A stretch of 64,000 bases of DNA from Mycobacterium sp. IS-1496. GTDB lineage: Bacteria; Actinomycetota; Actinomycetes; Mycobacteriales; Mycobacteriaceae. Within the stretch, counting starts at the first letter, position 1; each line of letters begins with the position of its first letter. Positions 16,985 through 25,860 of the stretch are shown here, one piece after another. The position numbers and the translations under genes were made by a program. The DNA lies in NCBI RefSeq assembly GCF_001499995.1, contig NZ_LQIU01000045.1, positions 155,607-219,606 on the forward strand, given 5' to 3'. The notes beneath the pieces are model-generated. The model made no database searches. It saw nothing but the letters and a program-made list of their open reading frames with translations, and was not told where the DNA came from.

Positions 16985-19900
16985 TGGACGGTTTCGATCT
17001 GCTCGGCCCGCTCCCCGCGCCGCGCACCACGACGGTGCTCGAGGCCAGTGCGGGCACCGGTAAGACGTTCGCGCTCGCGGGTCTGGTGACGCGCTACATC
17101 GCCGAGGGTGTCGCGACGCTCGACCAGATGCTGCTAGTGACGTTCGGCCGGGCGGCCAGCCAGGAACTGCGTGAGCGGGTCCGCTGTCAGATGCTCGACG
17201 CGCTGGTGGCGTTCGGCGATCCGTCGAGGGTCGGCGACAATCAGCTGGTCGCCCACCTGATCGACGCCCCGGAGGACGAGCGGCAGCTGCGGGCGCAGCG
17301 GCTGCGCGACGCGTTGGCCGGTTTCGACGCCGCGACGATCGCGACCACGCATCAGTTCTGCCAGCTCGTCCTCAAATCGCTTGGCGTGGCCGGTGATACG
17401 GACACCGGGGTGCAGCTGGTGGAGAGTCTCGACGACCTGACCGCCGAGATCGTCGACGATCTGTACCTCGCGCACTTCGGCCAGCAGCGCGACGATCCGG
17501 CGCTGACCCGCGGGGAGGCGCTCGAGCTGGCCCGCGAAGTCGTCCGCAACGCCGGCACCGAACTGCGGCCGCAGCACCCGCCCACCGGCACGGAGGCCGC
17601 GGTGCGCGTCGAGTTCGCGACGGCCGTGTGCGCCGAACTCGAGCGACGCAAACGCCGGCTCGGCATCCTGCACTACGACGATCTGCTGTCCCGGCTGGCC
17701 AATGCGCTCACCGACACGGACTCGCCCGCCCGCGCCCGCATGCACCGCCGCTGGTCGATCGTGATGGTCGACGAGTTCCAGGACACCGACCCGGTGCAGT
17801 GGCAGGCGATCGACCGGGCGTTCACCGGCCGCTCGACGCTGATCCTGATCGGCGACCCCAAACAGGCGATCTACGCGTTCCGCGGCGGCGACATCGTCAC
17901 CTACCTGCACGCCGCGAGCACGGCCGGGCACCGGCGGACGCTCGGCACCAACTGGCGCACCGACGGTGACCTGGTCGACCGGCTGCAGGTGGTTCTGCGC
18001 GACGCCGAGCTCGGCGACTCCGAGATCGTCGTCCGCCCCGTCGAGGCCAGACACGAAGGACACCGGCTCGAGGGTGCGCCGCACAACGACCCCTTCCGCC
18101 TGCGCATCGTCTCGCGCGACACCTTCGGCATCCGTTCCGACCGCGTCATCCCGATGGACAAGCTGCGGCCGCACATCAGCCGGGACCTGGCCGCCGACGT
18201 CGGCCGGCTGCTGGCCAGCGGAGCGACGTTCTGCGACAAGCGGATCGAGGCCAAGGACATCGCGGTGATCGTCGAGACGCACAAGGACGCCCGCGCCTGC
18301 TTCGACGCGCTCTCGGCGGCGGGCATCCCGGCGGTCTACACCGGGGACTCCGACGTGTTCAACTCCCCGGCGGGTGACGACTGGCTGTGCCTGCTCGAGG
18401 CGTTCGACCAGCCGCACCGCTCCGGGCTCGTGCGCGCGGCGGCCACCACGATGTTCTTCGGCCGCACCGCCGAAGAACTCGCCGCACGGGGCGACACGTT
18501 GACCGACGAGATCGCCGACCGGCTGCGTGAGTGGGCCGATCACGCCCGCGAACGCGGTGTGGCCGCCATCTTCGAAGCGGCGAACATGACCGGGATGGGC
18601 AGGCGGGTGCTGTCCTGGCGCGACGGTGCCCGGCACATGACCGACCTCGCACACCTGACGCAGGTGCTGCACGACGTCGCCCATCGCGAACACTTCAGCC
18701 TGCCCGCGCTGCGGGACTGGCTGCGCACCCAGCGCGAGGACCGCAGCGGCGCCGCCGAACGCAACCGCAGGCTCGACAACGACGCCGCGGCCGTGCAGAT
18801 CATGACGGTGTGGGTCAGCAAAGGGCTGCAGTATCCGGTGGTGTACCTGCCGTTCGCGTTCAACCGCAACATCCAGACCCGCGACTGCGTGCTGTTCCAC
18901 GACGGCCGCACCCGTTGTCTGCACATCGGCGGCGAGGACAGCCCGGACCACGCGCAGGTCGAGCGCCTCGGCCGGAAAGAGGCGGCCGGCGACGACGTGC
19001 GCCTCACCTACGTCGCGCTGACCCGCGCGCAGTCGCAGGTGGTGGCGTGGTGGGCGCCGTCGTGGGACGAACCCAACGGCGGGCTGTCGCGGCTGCTGCG
19101 GGGCCGCGGGCCCGGGGAGGCCATGGTGCCGGACCGCTGCGACCCGCCCAAAGTCGACGACGCGGACGCGAGGACGGCGTTGCGCGCGTGGGCGGACCTC
19201 GGCGGTCCGGTGCTCGAGGACTCCGAGATCGCGCGCCCCGCCGCACCCCACCCGCACGAACACCCAGCGGGGCTGGAGGTGCGGCACTTCCACCGCGGGA
19301 TCGACACCGCGTGGCGGCGCACGTCGTACTCGGGTCTGCTTCGGGCCGCCGAGGACTCCGGGGGCGGCGGGGTGACCAGCGAACCGGAGGTGGCCGAACT
19401 CGACGACGAGATCGTCGACGTGCCGGTGTCCGAGCATGACGACGAGACCGCGGCGGTGCCGTCGCCGATGGCCGCATTGCCGACCGGGGCGAAGTTCGGG
19501 TCGCTCGTGCACGCGGTGCTCGAGCACGCCGACCCGTTCGCCGGCGACTTGCGCGCCGAGCTCGAGCGCACGATCCGTGAGCAGGCGGTGTGGTGGCCAG
19601 TCGACGTCGCACCCGAGGTGCTGGCCGACGCGCTGCTGCCGATGCACGACACCCCGCTCGGTCCGCTCGCACCGGACGTGACGCTGCGCCAGATCGGATT
19701 GCGGGACCGCCTGCGCGAACTGGATTTCGAGTTCCCGCTGGCCGGCGGCGACATCCGTGGGGGCGCACCGGCGATCACGCTGGCCGACGTCGGCCGCCTG
19801 CTCGCCGGGCACCTGCCCGCCGACGACGTGCTGGCTTCGTATGTCGACCGGCTCACCGATCGGGCGCTGGGCGGCCAGTCGCTCAAGGGTTACCTGACGG

Positions 19901-20334
19901 GGTCGATCGACGCGGTGCTGCGGGTGGGCGGCCGCTACGTGGTGGTCGACTACAAGACGAACTGGCTCGGCGAACCCGAATCCCCGCTCACATCAGCTGA
20001 TTACAGCCGGTCCCGCATGGCCGAGGCGATGCTGCACTCGGACTATCCGCTGCAGGCGCTGCTGTATTGCGTTGTGCTCCATCGCTTCCTTCGATGGCGG
20101 CAGCCGGGTTACGACCCGACCGAGCACCTCGGCGGGGTGCAGTACCTGTTTCTGCGCGGGATGTGCGGGGCGTCGACGCCGACGGCGGACGGGCATCCGG
20201 CGGGGGTGTTCACCTGGCAACCGCCCGCGGCGTTGGTCGTCGCGCTGTCGAATCTCCTCGACGGCAAATATGACGTCTCGGCGCCCGCAGTTGCGGTGAC
20301 GGGGGGTCACCCGCGTAGGGTTGGCGAAGGTTGA
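16984..20334 (+). CDS. recB: exodeoxyribonuclease V subunit RecB
   Basis: A 1116-residue UvrD/Rep-type helicase-nuclease. Walker A is EASAGTGKTFAL (about residues 20-31), Walker B VDEFQDTDPVQW (about 262), and motif III-like GDPKQAIYAFRGGD follows. The C-terminal RecB nuclease domain keeps its metal-binding core, with SIDAVLRVGGRYVVVDYKTN near residue 975-990. The ATG at 16984 overlaps the recC stop. The next two genes (STAS, NYN) separate it from recD, which differs from the uninterrupted order in M. tuberculosis. Confidence 0.93.
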   Translation: MDGFDLLGPLPAPRTTTVLEASAGTGKTFALAGLVTRYIAEGVATLDQMLLVTFGRAASQELRERVRCQMLDALVAFGDPSRVGDNQLVAHLIDAPEDERQLRAQRLRDALAGFDAATIATTHQFCQLVLKSLGVAGDTDTGVQLVESLDDLTAEIVDDLYLAHFGQQRDDPALTRGEALELAREVVRNAGTELRPQHPPTGTEAAVRVEFATAVCAELERRKRRLGILHYDDLLSRLANALTDTDSPARARMHRRWSIVMVDEFQDTDPVQWQAIDRAFTGRSTLILIGDPKQAIYAFRGGDIVTYLHAASTAGHRRTLGTNWRTDGDLVDRLQVVLRDAELGDSEIVVRPVEARHEGHRLEGAPHNDPFRLRIVSRDTFGIRSDRVIPMDKLRPHISRDLAADVGRLLASGATFCDKRIEAKDIAVIVETHKDARACFDALSAAGIPAVYTGDSDVFNSPAGDDWLCLLEAFDQPHRSGLVRAAATTMFFGRTAEELAARGDTLTDEIADRLREWADHARERGVAAIFEAANMTGMGRRVLSWRDGARHMTDLAHLTQVLHDVAHREHFSLPALRDWLRTQREDRSGAAERNRRLDNDAAAVQIMTVWVSKGLQYPVVYLPFAFNRNIQTRDCVLFHDGRTRCLHIGGEDSPDHAQVERLGRKEAAGDDVRLTYVALTRAQSQVVAWWAPSWDEPNGGLSRLLRGRGPGEAMVPDRCDPPKVDDADARTALRAWADLGGPVLEDSEIARPAAPHPHEHPAGLEVRHFHRGIDTAWRRTSYSGLLRAAEDSGGGGVTSEPEVAELDDEIVDVPVSEHDDETAAVPSPMAALPTGAKFGSLVHAVLEHADPFAGDLRAELERTIREQAVWWPVDVAPEVLADALLPMHDTPLGPLAPDVTLRQIGLRDRLRELDFEFPLAGGDIRGGAPAITLADVGRLLAGHLPADDVLASYVDRLTDRALGGQSLKGYLTGSIDAVLRVGGRYVVVDYKTNWLGEPESPLTSADYSRSRMAEAMLHSDYPLQALLYCVVLHRFLRWRQPGYDPTEHLGGVQYLFLRGMCGASTPTADGHPAGVFTWQPPAALVVALSNLLDGKYDVSAPAVAVTGGHPRRVGEG

Positions 20335-20443
20335 TGAACCAGCCGCGGCATGTCGCACGGATCGGGTAGTGGAAACCCGCACGCAGACGCCGCCCCCCAT
20401 ACTTTCTTCCGCGCCCGCAGGCGCAGTCTCGGAGCCAGCTCTC

Positions 20444-20764
20444 ATGCCTTCCATCGATCATCTGACGTTCACCACCGAATGGCTCGCCCCGTTCGAGGTC
20501 CGCATCACCGTCGCCGGGTCCATCGACGCGTCGAACGCCGCGGACCTGCAGGAGTACGTGCTGCGCCGTGGCGCGAACTCGCGCCGCCTCACCCTCGACC
20601 TGACCCGCGTCGACTTCCTGTCCACCGCCGGGTTCTCGGTGCTGTGCACGATCAGCGAACGCTGTGTGCGCGCCGATGTCGAGTGGGCGGTGGTCAGCAA
20701 CCCCACCGTGCGCCGCGTGCTCGAGATCTGCGATCCGCACGTGACACTGCCGCAGGCTTGCTGA
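20444..20764 (+). CDS. STAS-domain anti-sigma-factor-antagonist-like protein
   Basis: A 106-residue single STAS domain. The core reads VAGSIDASNAADLQEYVL, then LTLDLTRVDFLSTAGFSVL, which is the strand-helix with the phosphorylation loop; the Ser-Thr pair sits where SpoIIAA-type antagonists are phosphorylated by an anti-sigma kinase. That suggests a partner-switching role. No anti-sigma kinase or sigma factor is adjacent, so its partner is elsewhere or it is a free-standing scaffold. The ATG at 20444 is chosen; the same frame is open from 20321, overlapping recB. It lies between recB and the NYN gene, in the same direction. Confidence 0.8.
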   Translation: MPSIDHLTFTTEWLAPFEVRITVAGSIDASNAADLQEYVLRRGANSRRLTLDLTRVDFLSTAGFSVLCTISERCVRADVEWAVVSNPTVRRVLEICDPHVTLPQAC

Positions 20765-20795
20765 CTACCGGTGCCCGATACGCGACACTGAACGG

Positions 20796-21692
20796 GTGAC
20801 GGAACCGGGTGCCACACGCGTCGCGGTCTACCTCGACTTCGACAACATCGTCATCTCGCGGTACGACCAGGTCAACGGGCGCAGCTCGTTCCAGAAGGAC
20901 AAGACCAAGGACGCCGACGACTTCGCCGAGAAGCTCACCCGCGCCACCGTCGACATCGGCGCGGTGATCGACTTCGCCTCGTCGTTCGGCACCCTGGTGC
21001 TCACCCGCGCGTACGCGGACTGGTCCTCCGACGTCAACGCGAACTACCGCGGTCAGCTCGTGGCCCGCGCCGTCGACCTGGTGCAGCTGTTCCCGGCCGC
21101 CGCCTACGGCAAGAACGGCGCCGACATCCGCCTGGCCGTCGACGCGGTCGAGGACATGTTCCGGCTGCCCGACCTGACCCACGTCGTCATCGTCGGCGGC
21201 GATTCGGACTACATCGCGCTGGCGCAGCGCTGCAAACGGCTCGGCCGCTACGTCGTCGGCATCGGGGTGGCCGGTGCGTCGAGCCGGTCGCTGGCCGCGG
21301 CCTGCGACGAGTTCGTCACCTACGACGCGCTGCCCGGCGTCCCGGTGCCCCAGCCCGAGCCGCCGCCCGCCGAGGCCGGCGGTGAACCCAAGAAACGCAC
21401 GCGGCGCCGCAAGACCGACACCGATTCCGACTCCGACGAGCCCGACCCGCAGATCGCCGCCACGGGTCTGCTCGCCCGCGCACTGCAGATCGGCCTGGAG
21501 AAGGACGACGCCGACTGGCTGCACAACTCCGCGGTCAAGGCGCAGATGAAGCGGATGGACCCGTCGTTCTCCGAGAAGTCGCTGGGCTTCAAGTCGTTCA
21601 GCGATTTCCTGCGCTCGCGCCAGGACCTCGTCGAACTCGACGAGAGTTCGACCACCCGCATGGTGCGCCTCCGGTCCCCCGGCGGGTCATGA
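20796..21692 (+). CDS. NYN (LabA-like PIN) ribonuclease with C-terminal LOTUS/OST-HTH domain
   Basis: A 298-residue protein with a GTG start. Residues 10-170 form an NYN/LabA PIN-like domain: VYLDFDNI with acidic D14/D16, and VVIVGGDSDYIALAQRCKRLG carrying the second acidic pair. A basic, acidic and Pro-rich linker follows (about 185-215, including KKRTRRRK), then a LOTUS/OST-HTH-like winged helix (TGLLARALQIGL and later SLGFKSFSDFLRSR). NYN-LOTUS proteins are thought to bind and cut RNA. The gene lies between recB and recD and overlaps recD by ATGA, so it is translationally coupled to a DNA-repair helicase. Its biological role is unknown. Confidence 0.85.
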   Translation: MTEPGATRVAVYLDFDNIVISRYDQVNGRSSFQKDKTKDADDFAEKLTRATVDIGAVIDFASSFGTLVLTRAYADWSSDVNANYRGQLVARAVDLVQLFPAAAYGKNGADIRLAVDAVEDMFRLPDLTHVVIVGGDSDYIALAQRCKRLGRYVVGIGVAGASSRSLAAACDEFVTYDALPGVPVPQPEPPPAEAGGEPKKRTRRRKTDTDSDSDEPDPQIAATGLLARALQIGLEKDDADWLHNSAVKAQMKRMDPSFSEKSLGFKSFSDFLRSRQDLVELDESSTTRMVRLRSPGGS

Positions 21693-23416
21693 GCGTCGCG
21701 ACCCCCGCCGCGACCGGACTGCTTCGCGCGTTCACCGACGCCGAGGTGTTCGAACCCGCCGACGTGCACGTCGCGCAGCGGCTCACCGAAATGGCCGGCG
21801 AGTCAGAGCAGTCCGTGGCGCTCGCCGTCGCGTTCGCGGTCCGCGCCCTGCGCAACGGGTCCGTCTGCGTCGACCTGAAATCGGTCGCCGCCCAGGTCGC
21901 ACTGCCCGACCTGCCCTGGCCTGACCCAGAGGCGTGGGTGGCGGCCGTGCGGGCCAGTCCGTTGACCGGCACCCCGCCGGTGCTGCGGCTCCACTCCGGT
22001 TCTTCCGGTGACCTGCTCTACCTCGACCGCTACTGGCGCGAAGAACAGCAGGTGTGCGACGACGTCCTCGCGCTGCTGGAGTCGGCGCCGCCCGGTGAGG
22101 TGCCGGGCCTGGACCGCCTGTTTCCCGCCGCGGACTTCCCCGAGCAACGCGTCGCCGCGGAAATCGCGCTGTCGCAATCGCTCACCGTGCTGACCGGCGG
22201 CCCCGGCACCGGCAAGACGACGACGGTGGCCCGGCTGCTGGCGCTGCTCGCCGAACAGGCCTCGTTGCAGAACCGGCCGCCGCTGCGCATCGCGTTGGCC
22301 GCCCCGACCGGCAAGGCCGCGGCGCGTCTGCTCGAGGCCGTGCACCTGCAGATCGCCGAACTCGACGCCGTCGACCGTGACCGACTGCCCGAGCTGACGG
22401 CCTCGACGCTGCACCGGCTGTTGCAGCGGCGTAGGGACAACGCGTCGCGGTTCCGCCACCACCGGGAGAACCGGCTGCCCCACGACGTGATCGTCGTCGA
22501 CGAGACCTCGATGGTGTCGCTGACGCTGATGGCCCGGCTTCTCGAGGCCGTGCGGCCCGACAGCCGGTTGCTGCTCGTCGGCGACGCCGACCAGTTGGCG
22601 TCGGTGGAGGCCGGGGCCGTGCTGGCCGACCTGGTCGACGGGCTGGGCGCGCGCGACGACGTGCGGATCGCCCGGCTGGTCACCTCCCACCGCTTCGGCG
22701 CGCCGATCGGGGCGCTCGCGTCGGCGATCCGGGAGGGGCGGGCCGACGACGTGATCGCGCTGCTGCGCGACGGCGGACGCGAGATCGAGTGGGTCGACAC
22801 CGACAACCCCGGTGAGCAGCTGCGCAAAGTGCTTGTGCCGCATGCGTTGCGGCTGCGCGAGGCGGCGATCCTCGGTGACGCGCGGACGGCGCTGGCCACG
22901 CTCCACGAGCACCGGCTGCTGTGCGCGCACCGGCGCGGACCGTACGGCGTGCGGTACTGGAACCGGCAGGTCGAGCGCTGGCTCACCGATGCGACCGGTG
23001 AACCGATCTGGTCGGACTGGTACGCCGGGCGGCCGCTGCTGGTCACCGCGAACGACTACGGGCTGCAGCTCTACAACGGCGACACCGGGGTGACCGTCGT
23101 GCGCGACCACGGGTTGGCGGCGGTGGTGGGCGCGGGCGCCGGGCCGGTCGAGTTCTCGACCAGCCGGCTCGCCGACGTCGAGACCGTGCACGCCATGACG
23201 ATCCACAAGAGTCAGGGCAGCCAAGCGCAGGAGGTGACCGTGCTGCTCCCCGACGAGGAGTCCCGGTTGCTGACGCGCGAGCTGTTCTACACCGCGGTCA
23301 CCCGCGCGAAGACGACGGTGCGGGTGGTCGGTTCGGAGGCGGCGGTGCGGGCCGCGATCGAACGGCGCGTGGTGCGGGCCTCGGGTCTGGCCGACCGGTT
23401 GAGCGCCGCGGACTGA
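21689..23416 (+). CDS. recD: exodeoxyribonuclease V subunit RecD
   Basis: A 575-residue SF1B 5'-3' helicase. Walker A is LTGGPGTGKTTTVARLL (from about residue 167), and the helicase motifs VVDETSMVS and LLVGDADQLASVEAGAV are clear. The C-terminal motifs THAMTIHKSQGSQ (as VHAMTIHKSQGSQ) and FYTAVTRAKTTVRVV complete the RecD pattern. It is the motor that completes the RecBCD complex encoded upstream. The ATG overlaps the NYN stop by four bases. A set of palindromes follows the stop codon and probably ends the operon. Confidence 0.93.
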   Translation: MSVATPAATGLLRAFTDAEVFEPADVHVAQRLTEMAGESEQSVALAVAFAVRALRNGSVCVDLKSVAAQVALPDLPWPDPEAWVAAVRASPLTGTPPVLRLHSGSSGDLLYLDRYWREEQQVCDDVLALLESAPPGEVPGLDRLFPAADFPEQRVAAEIALSQSLTVLTGGPGTGKTTTVARLLALLAEQASLQNRPPLRIALAAPTGKAAARLLEAVHLQIAELDAVDRDRLPELTASTLHRLLQRRRDNASRFRHHRENRLPHDVIVVDETSMVSLTLMARLLEAVRPDSRLLLVGDADQLASVEAGAVLADLVDGLGARDDVRIARLVTSHRFGAPIGALASAIREGRADDVIALLRDGGREIEWVDTDNPGEQLRKVLVPHALRLREAAILGDARTALATLHEHRLLCAHRRGPYGVRYWNRQVERWLTDATGEPIWSDWYAGRPLLVTANDYGLQLYNGDTGVTVVRDHGLAAVVGAGAGPVEFSTSRLADVETVHAMTIHKSQGSQAQEVTVLLPDEESRLLTRELFYTAVTRAKTTVRVVGSEAAVRAAIERRVVRASGLADRLSAAD

Positions 23417-23417
23417 T

Positions 23418-23506
23418 ATCACCGGTGATGCGCCTGCCCGGCCGGCAATGCCGTCGCAAATCCGATATCGCGGGTGATAGCTGATAGCACCGGCGATATC
23501 GCTTTT
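23418..23506. terminator. palindrome cluster after recD, terminator candidate
   Basis: ATCACCGGTGAT (23418-23429) is a perfect palindrome just behind the recD stop. Then CGATATCGCGGGTG (23463-23476) pairs with CACCGGCGATATCG (23488-23501) with a single mismatch across an 11-base loop, followed at once by four T residues. This could be an intrinsic terminator. The shared GATATC/CCGGTGAT elements would also fit a multi-site operator, so the role is not certain. Confidence 0.5.
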
Positions 23507-23610
23507 CGCAAAGCATCGTCCTTCCCGGAGGCGCTGCGCGCTCGCCACCTCGGGAATCGACTCGCCCGTTCCTGCTGACCATCGCGCACCCCGCACCGTA
23601 GGGTGGCCGT

Positions 23611-24063
23611 GTGGTGGCCCAGATCAGTCGTCGCCGGATCGTGCGCGCCGACACGCAGACGGTGTGGGCGGTGCTCGCCGATTTCGGGGCGATCCACGAC
23701 TGGCTTCCCGGCGTCGACCACTCGTGCGTGTTGAGCACCGCCCCCGGCGGCCCTGTCGGCACCACGCGCCGCGTGCAGATGCGCCGACTGACCCTGGTCG
23801 AGACGATCACCGAGTTCGACGCCCCGACCACCCTGGCCTACGACATCGCTGGCTTCCCAAGCTGGGTGCGCCGCCTCAACAACCGGTGGACGCTGCAGCC
23901 CGCAGGCCCGGACGCCACGACAGTCGCCGTCACCACCACCGTCGACCTCGGGCCCGGCCGGCTGCGCGCACTGGCCGCGCACCTGGTGTGCCTGCTGATG
24001 GCGAAATCGTCCGACACCATGCTCGCCGGCCTCGCGACGCGATCGGAGTCCACCCATGTCTGA
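23611..24063 (+). CDS. SRPBCC-family protein
   Basis: A 150-residue START/Bet v1-like protein: VAQISRRRIVRADTQTVWAV then LADFGAIHDWLPGVDHS is the usual first strand and helix pair, and TLVETITEFDAPTTLAYDI the central strands. Such proteins bind hydrophobic ligands in a helix-grip cavity. It begins with GTG and overlaps the sulfatase start by eight bases, so the two are co-transcribed. No ligand can be inferred beyond the lipid context suggested by the neighbouring sulfatase and membrane protein. Confidence 0.75.
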   Translation: MVAQISRRRIVRADTQTVWAVLADFGAIHDWLPGVDHSCVLSTAPGGPVGTTRRVQMRRLTLVETITEFDAPTTLAYDIAGFPSWVRRLNNRWTLQPAGPDATTVAVTTTVDLGPGRLRALAAHLVCLLMAKSSDTMLAGLATRSESTHV

Positions 24064-25858
24064 GCCCAAGCCCGACATCGTCATCCTGATGACCGACGAG
24101 GAACGCGCGGTCCCGCCGTACGAGGCGCCCGAGGTGATGGCGTGGCGCCGCCGCGCGCTGCCCGGCCGCACGTGGTTCGACGAGCACGGCGTCAGCTTCG
24201 CCCACCACTACACCGGATCGCTGGCCTGCGTGCCCAGCCGCCCGACGATCTTCACCGGACAGTTCCCCGATCTGCACGGCGTCACCCAGACCGACGGCAT
24301 CGGCAAGACGTACGAGGACTCCCGGATGCGGTGGCTGCGTGGGGGTGAGGTGCCGACACTGGGCAACTGGTTCCGCGCCGCCGGCTACGACACCCACTAC
24401 GACGGCAAGTGGCACATCTCGCATGCCGACGTCACCGACCCGGCCACCGGGCTGCCACTCGACACCAACGACGACGCCGGGGTGGTCGACCCGGACGCGG
24501 TGCAGCGCTACCTCGACGCGGATCCCTTGGCGCCGTACGGGTTCTCCGGCTGGGTGGGACCCGAACCGCACGGAGCGGCGTTGTCCAACAGCGGGTTTCG
24601 CCGCGACCCGCTGATCGCCGAGCGGGTGGTGGCGTGGCTGGAGGACCGCTACGCGCGCAGGAGGGCCGGTGACGCGGACGCGCTGCGGCCGTTCCTGCTG
24701 GTGGCCAGCTTCGTCAACCCGCACGACATCGTGCTGTTCCCGCAGTGGGTGCGGCGCAGCCCGGTCAGGCCCTCACCGCTGGACCCGCCGCACGTGCCCG
24801 CGGCGCCCACCGCCGACGAGGACCTGTCGGCGAAGCCGGCCGCGCAGATCGCGTTCCGCGAGGCGTACTACTCCGGCTACGGCCCCGCGGCGGTGATGGA
24901 GCGCACCTACCGGCGCAACATCCAGCAGTACCGCGACCTGTACTACCGCCTGCACGCCGAGGTGGACGGTCCGCTGGACCTCGTGCGCCGCACGGTCGTC
25001 GAGGGTTCGCGCGATGCGGTGCTGGTCCGCACCGCCGACCACGGCGACCTGCTGGGCGCGCACGGCGGCCTGCACCAGAAGTGGTTCAACCTCTACGACG
25101 AGGCGACGCGCGTCCCGTTCGTCATCGCCCGGACCGGTTCTCATGTCACGGCGGCGCGCACGGTGAGCGCACCCACCTCGCATGTCGACCTCGTCCCGAC
25201 GCTGCTGGGCGCCGCCGGCGTCGACGTCGACGCCACGGCGGCCACACTCGCCGAATCGTTCTCCGAGGTCCATCCCCTTCCGGGGCGCAACCTGATGCCG
25301 GTGGTCGACGGCGCCGCGCCCGACGAGGACCGCGCGGTGTACCTGATGACCCGCGACAACATGCTCGAAGGCGACAGCGGCGCATCGGGTCTGGCCCGCA
25401 AGCTCAAGCGCACCGTCAATCCGCCGGGCCCACTGCGGATCCGGGTGCCCGCACACGTGGCGTCGAACTTCGAGGGACTCGTCACCCGGGTCGACGGCCA
25501 CCTGTGGAAGCTGGTGCGCAGCTTCGACGATCCCGCCACCTGGACCGAACCGGGCGTGCGGCACCTGGCCGCCAACGGCCTGGGCGGCGAGGCGTACCGC
25601 GCCAGCCCGCTCGACGACCAGTGGGAGCTCTACGACCTCACCGACGACCCCACCGAGGCCGTCAACCGGTGGGCCGACCCCGACCTGCACGAGCTGCGCG
25701 CGCACCTGCGGCAGCAACTCAAACTCGTCAGGACCGAATCGATACCGGAGCGCAATCAGCCGTGGCCGTACGCCGTCCGACGCCCACCCACCGGACAGGC
25801 CCGGGTCAGCCTCGTCCGCCGGGCGCTCGGACGCCTGGGGGTCGGCGCCGCGGTTTGA
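24056..25858 (+). CDS. formylglycine-dependent sulfatase family enzyme
   Basis: A 600-residue alkaline-phosphatase-fold sulfatase. The formylglycine motif C-x-P-S-R is present as CVPSRPTIFTG (Cys 58), with metal ligands in LMTDEE (residues 11-16) and TADHGDLLGAHG, and a GKWH segment with the catalytic Lys. Members hydrolyse sulfate esters, but the fold also contains phosphonate hydrolases with the same Cys. No signal peptide is seen, so it is probably cytoplasmic. It overlaps the SRPBCC gene and is followed after two bases by a large membrane protein; the three probably form one operon. The substrate is unknown. Confidence 0.88.
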   Translation: MSEPKPDIVILMTDEERAVPPYEAPEVMAWRRRALPGRTWFDEHGVSFAHHYTGSLACVPSRPTIFTGQFPDLHGVTQTDGIGKTYEDSRMRWLRGGEVPTLGNWFRAAGYDTHYDGKWHISHADVTDPATGLPLDTNDDAGVVDPDAVQRYLDADPLAPYGFSGWVGPEPHGAALSNSGFRRDPLIAERVVAWLEDRYARRRAGDADALRPFLLVASFVNPHDIVLFPQWVRRSPVRPSPLDPPHVPAAPTADEDLSAKPAAQIAFREAYYSGYGPAAVMERTYRRNIQQYRDLYYRLHAEVDGPLDLVRRTVVEGSRDAVLVRTADHGDLLGAHGGLHQKWFNLYDEATRVPFVIARTGSHVTAARTVSAPTSHVDLVPTLLGAAGVDVDATAATLAESFSEVHPLPGRNLMPVVDGAAPDEDRAVYLMTRDNMLEGDSGASGLARKLKRTVNPPGPLRIRVPAHVASNFEGLVTRVDGHLWKLVRSFDDPATWTEPGVRHLAANGLGGEAYRASPLDDQWELYDLTDDPTEAVNRWADPDLHELRAHLRQQLKLVRTESIPERNQPWPYAVRRPPTGQARVSLVRRALGRLGVGAAV

Positions 25859-25860
25859 GT

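Noticed and set aside
17134..19812. Long minus-strand open frame of 892 codons opposite recB
   Set aside because: It has no domain, follows the complement of a well-conserved helicase, and its composition is that of an antisense shadow.
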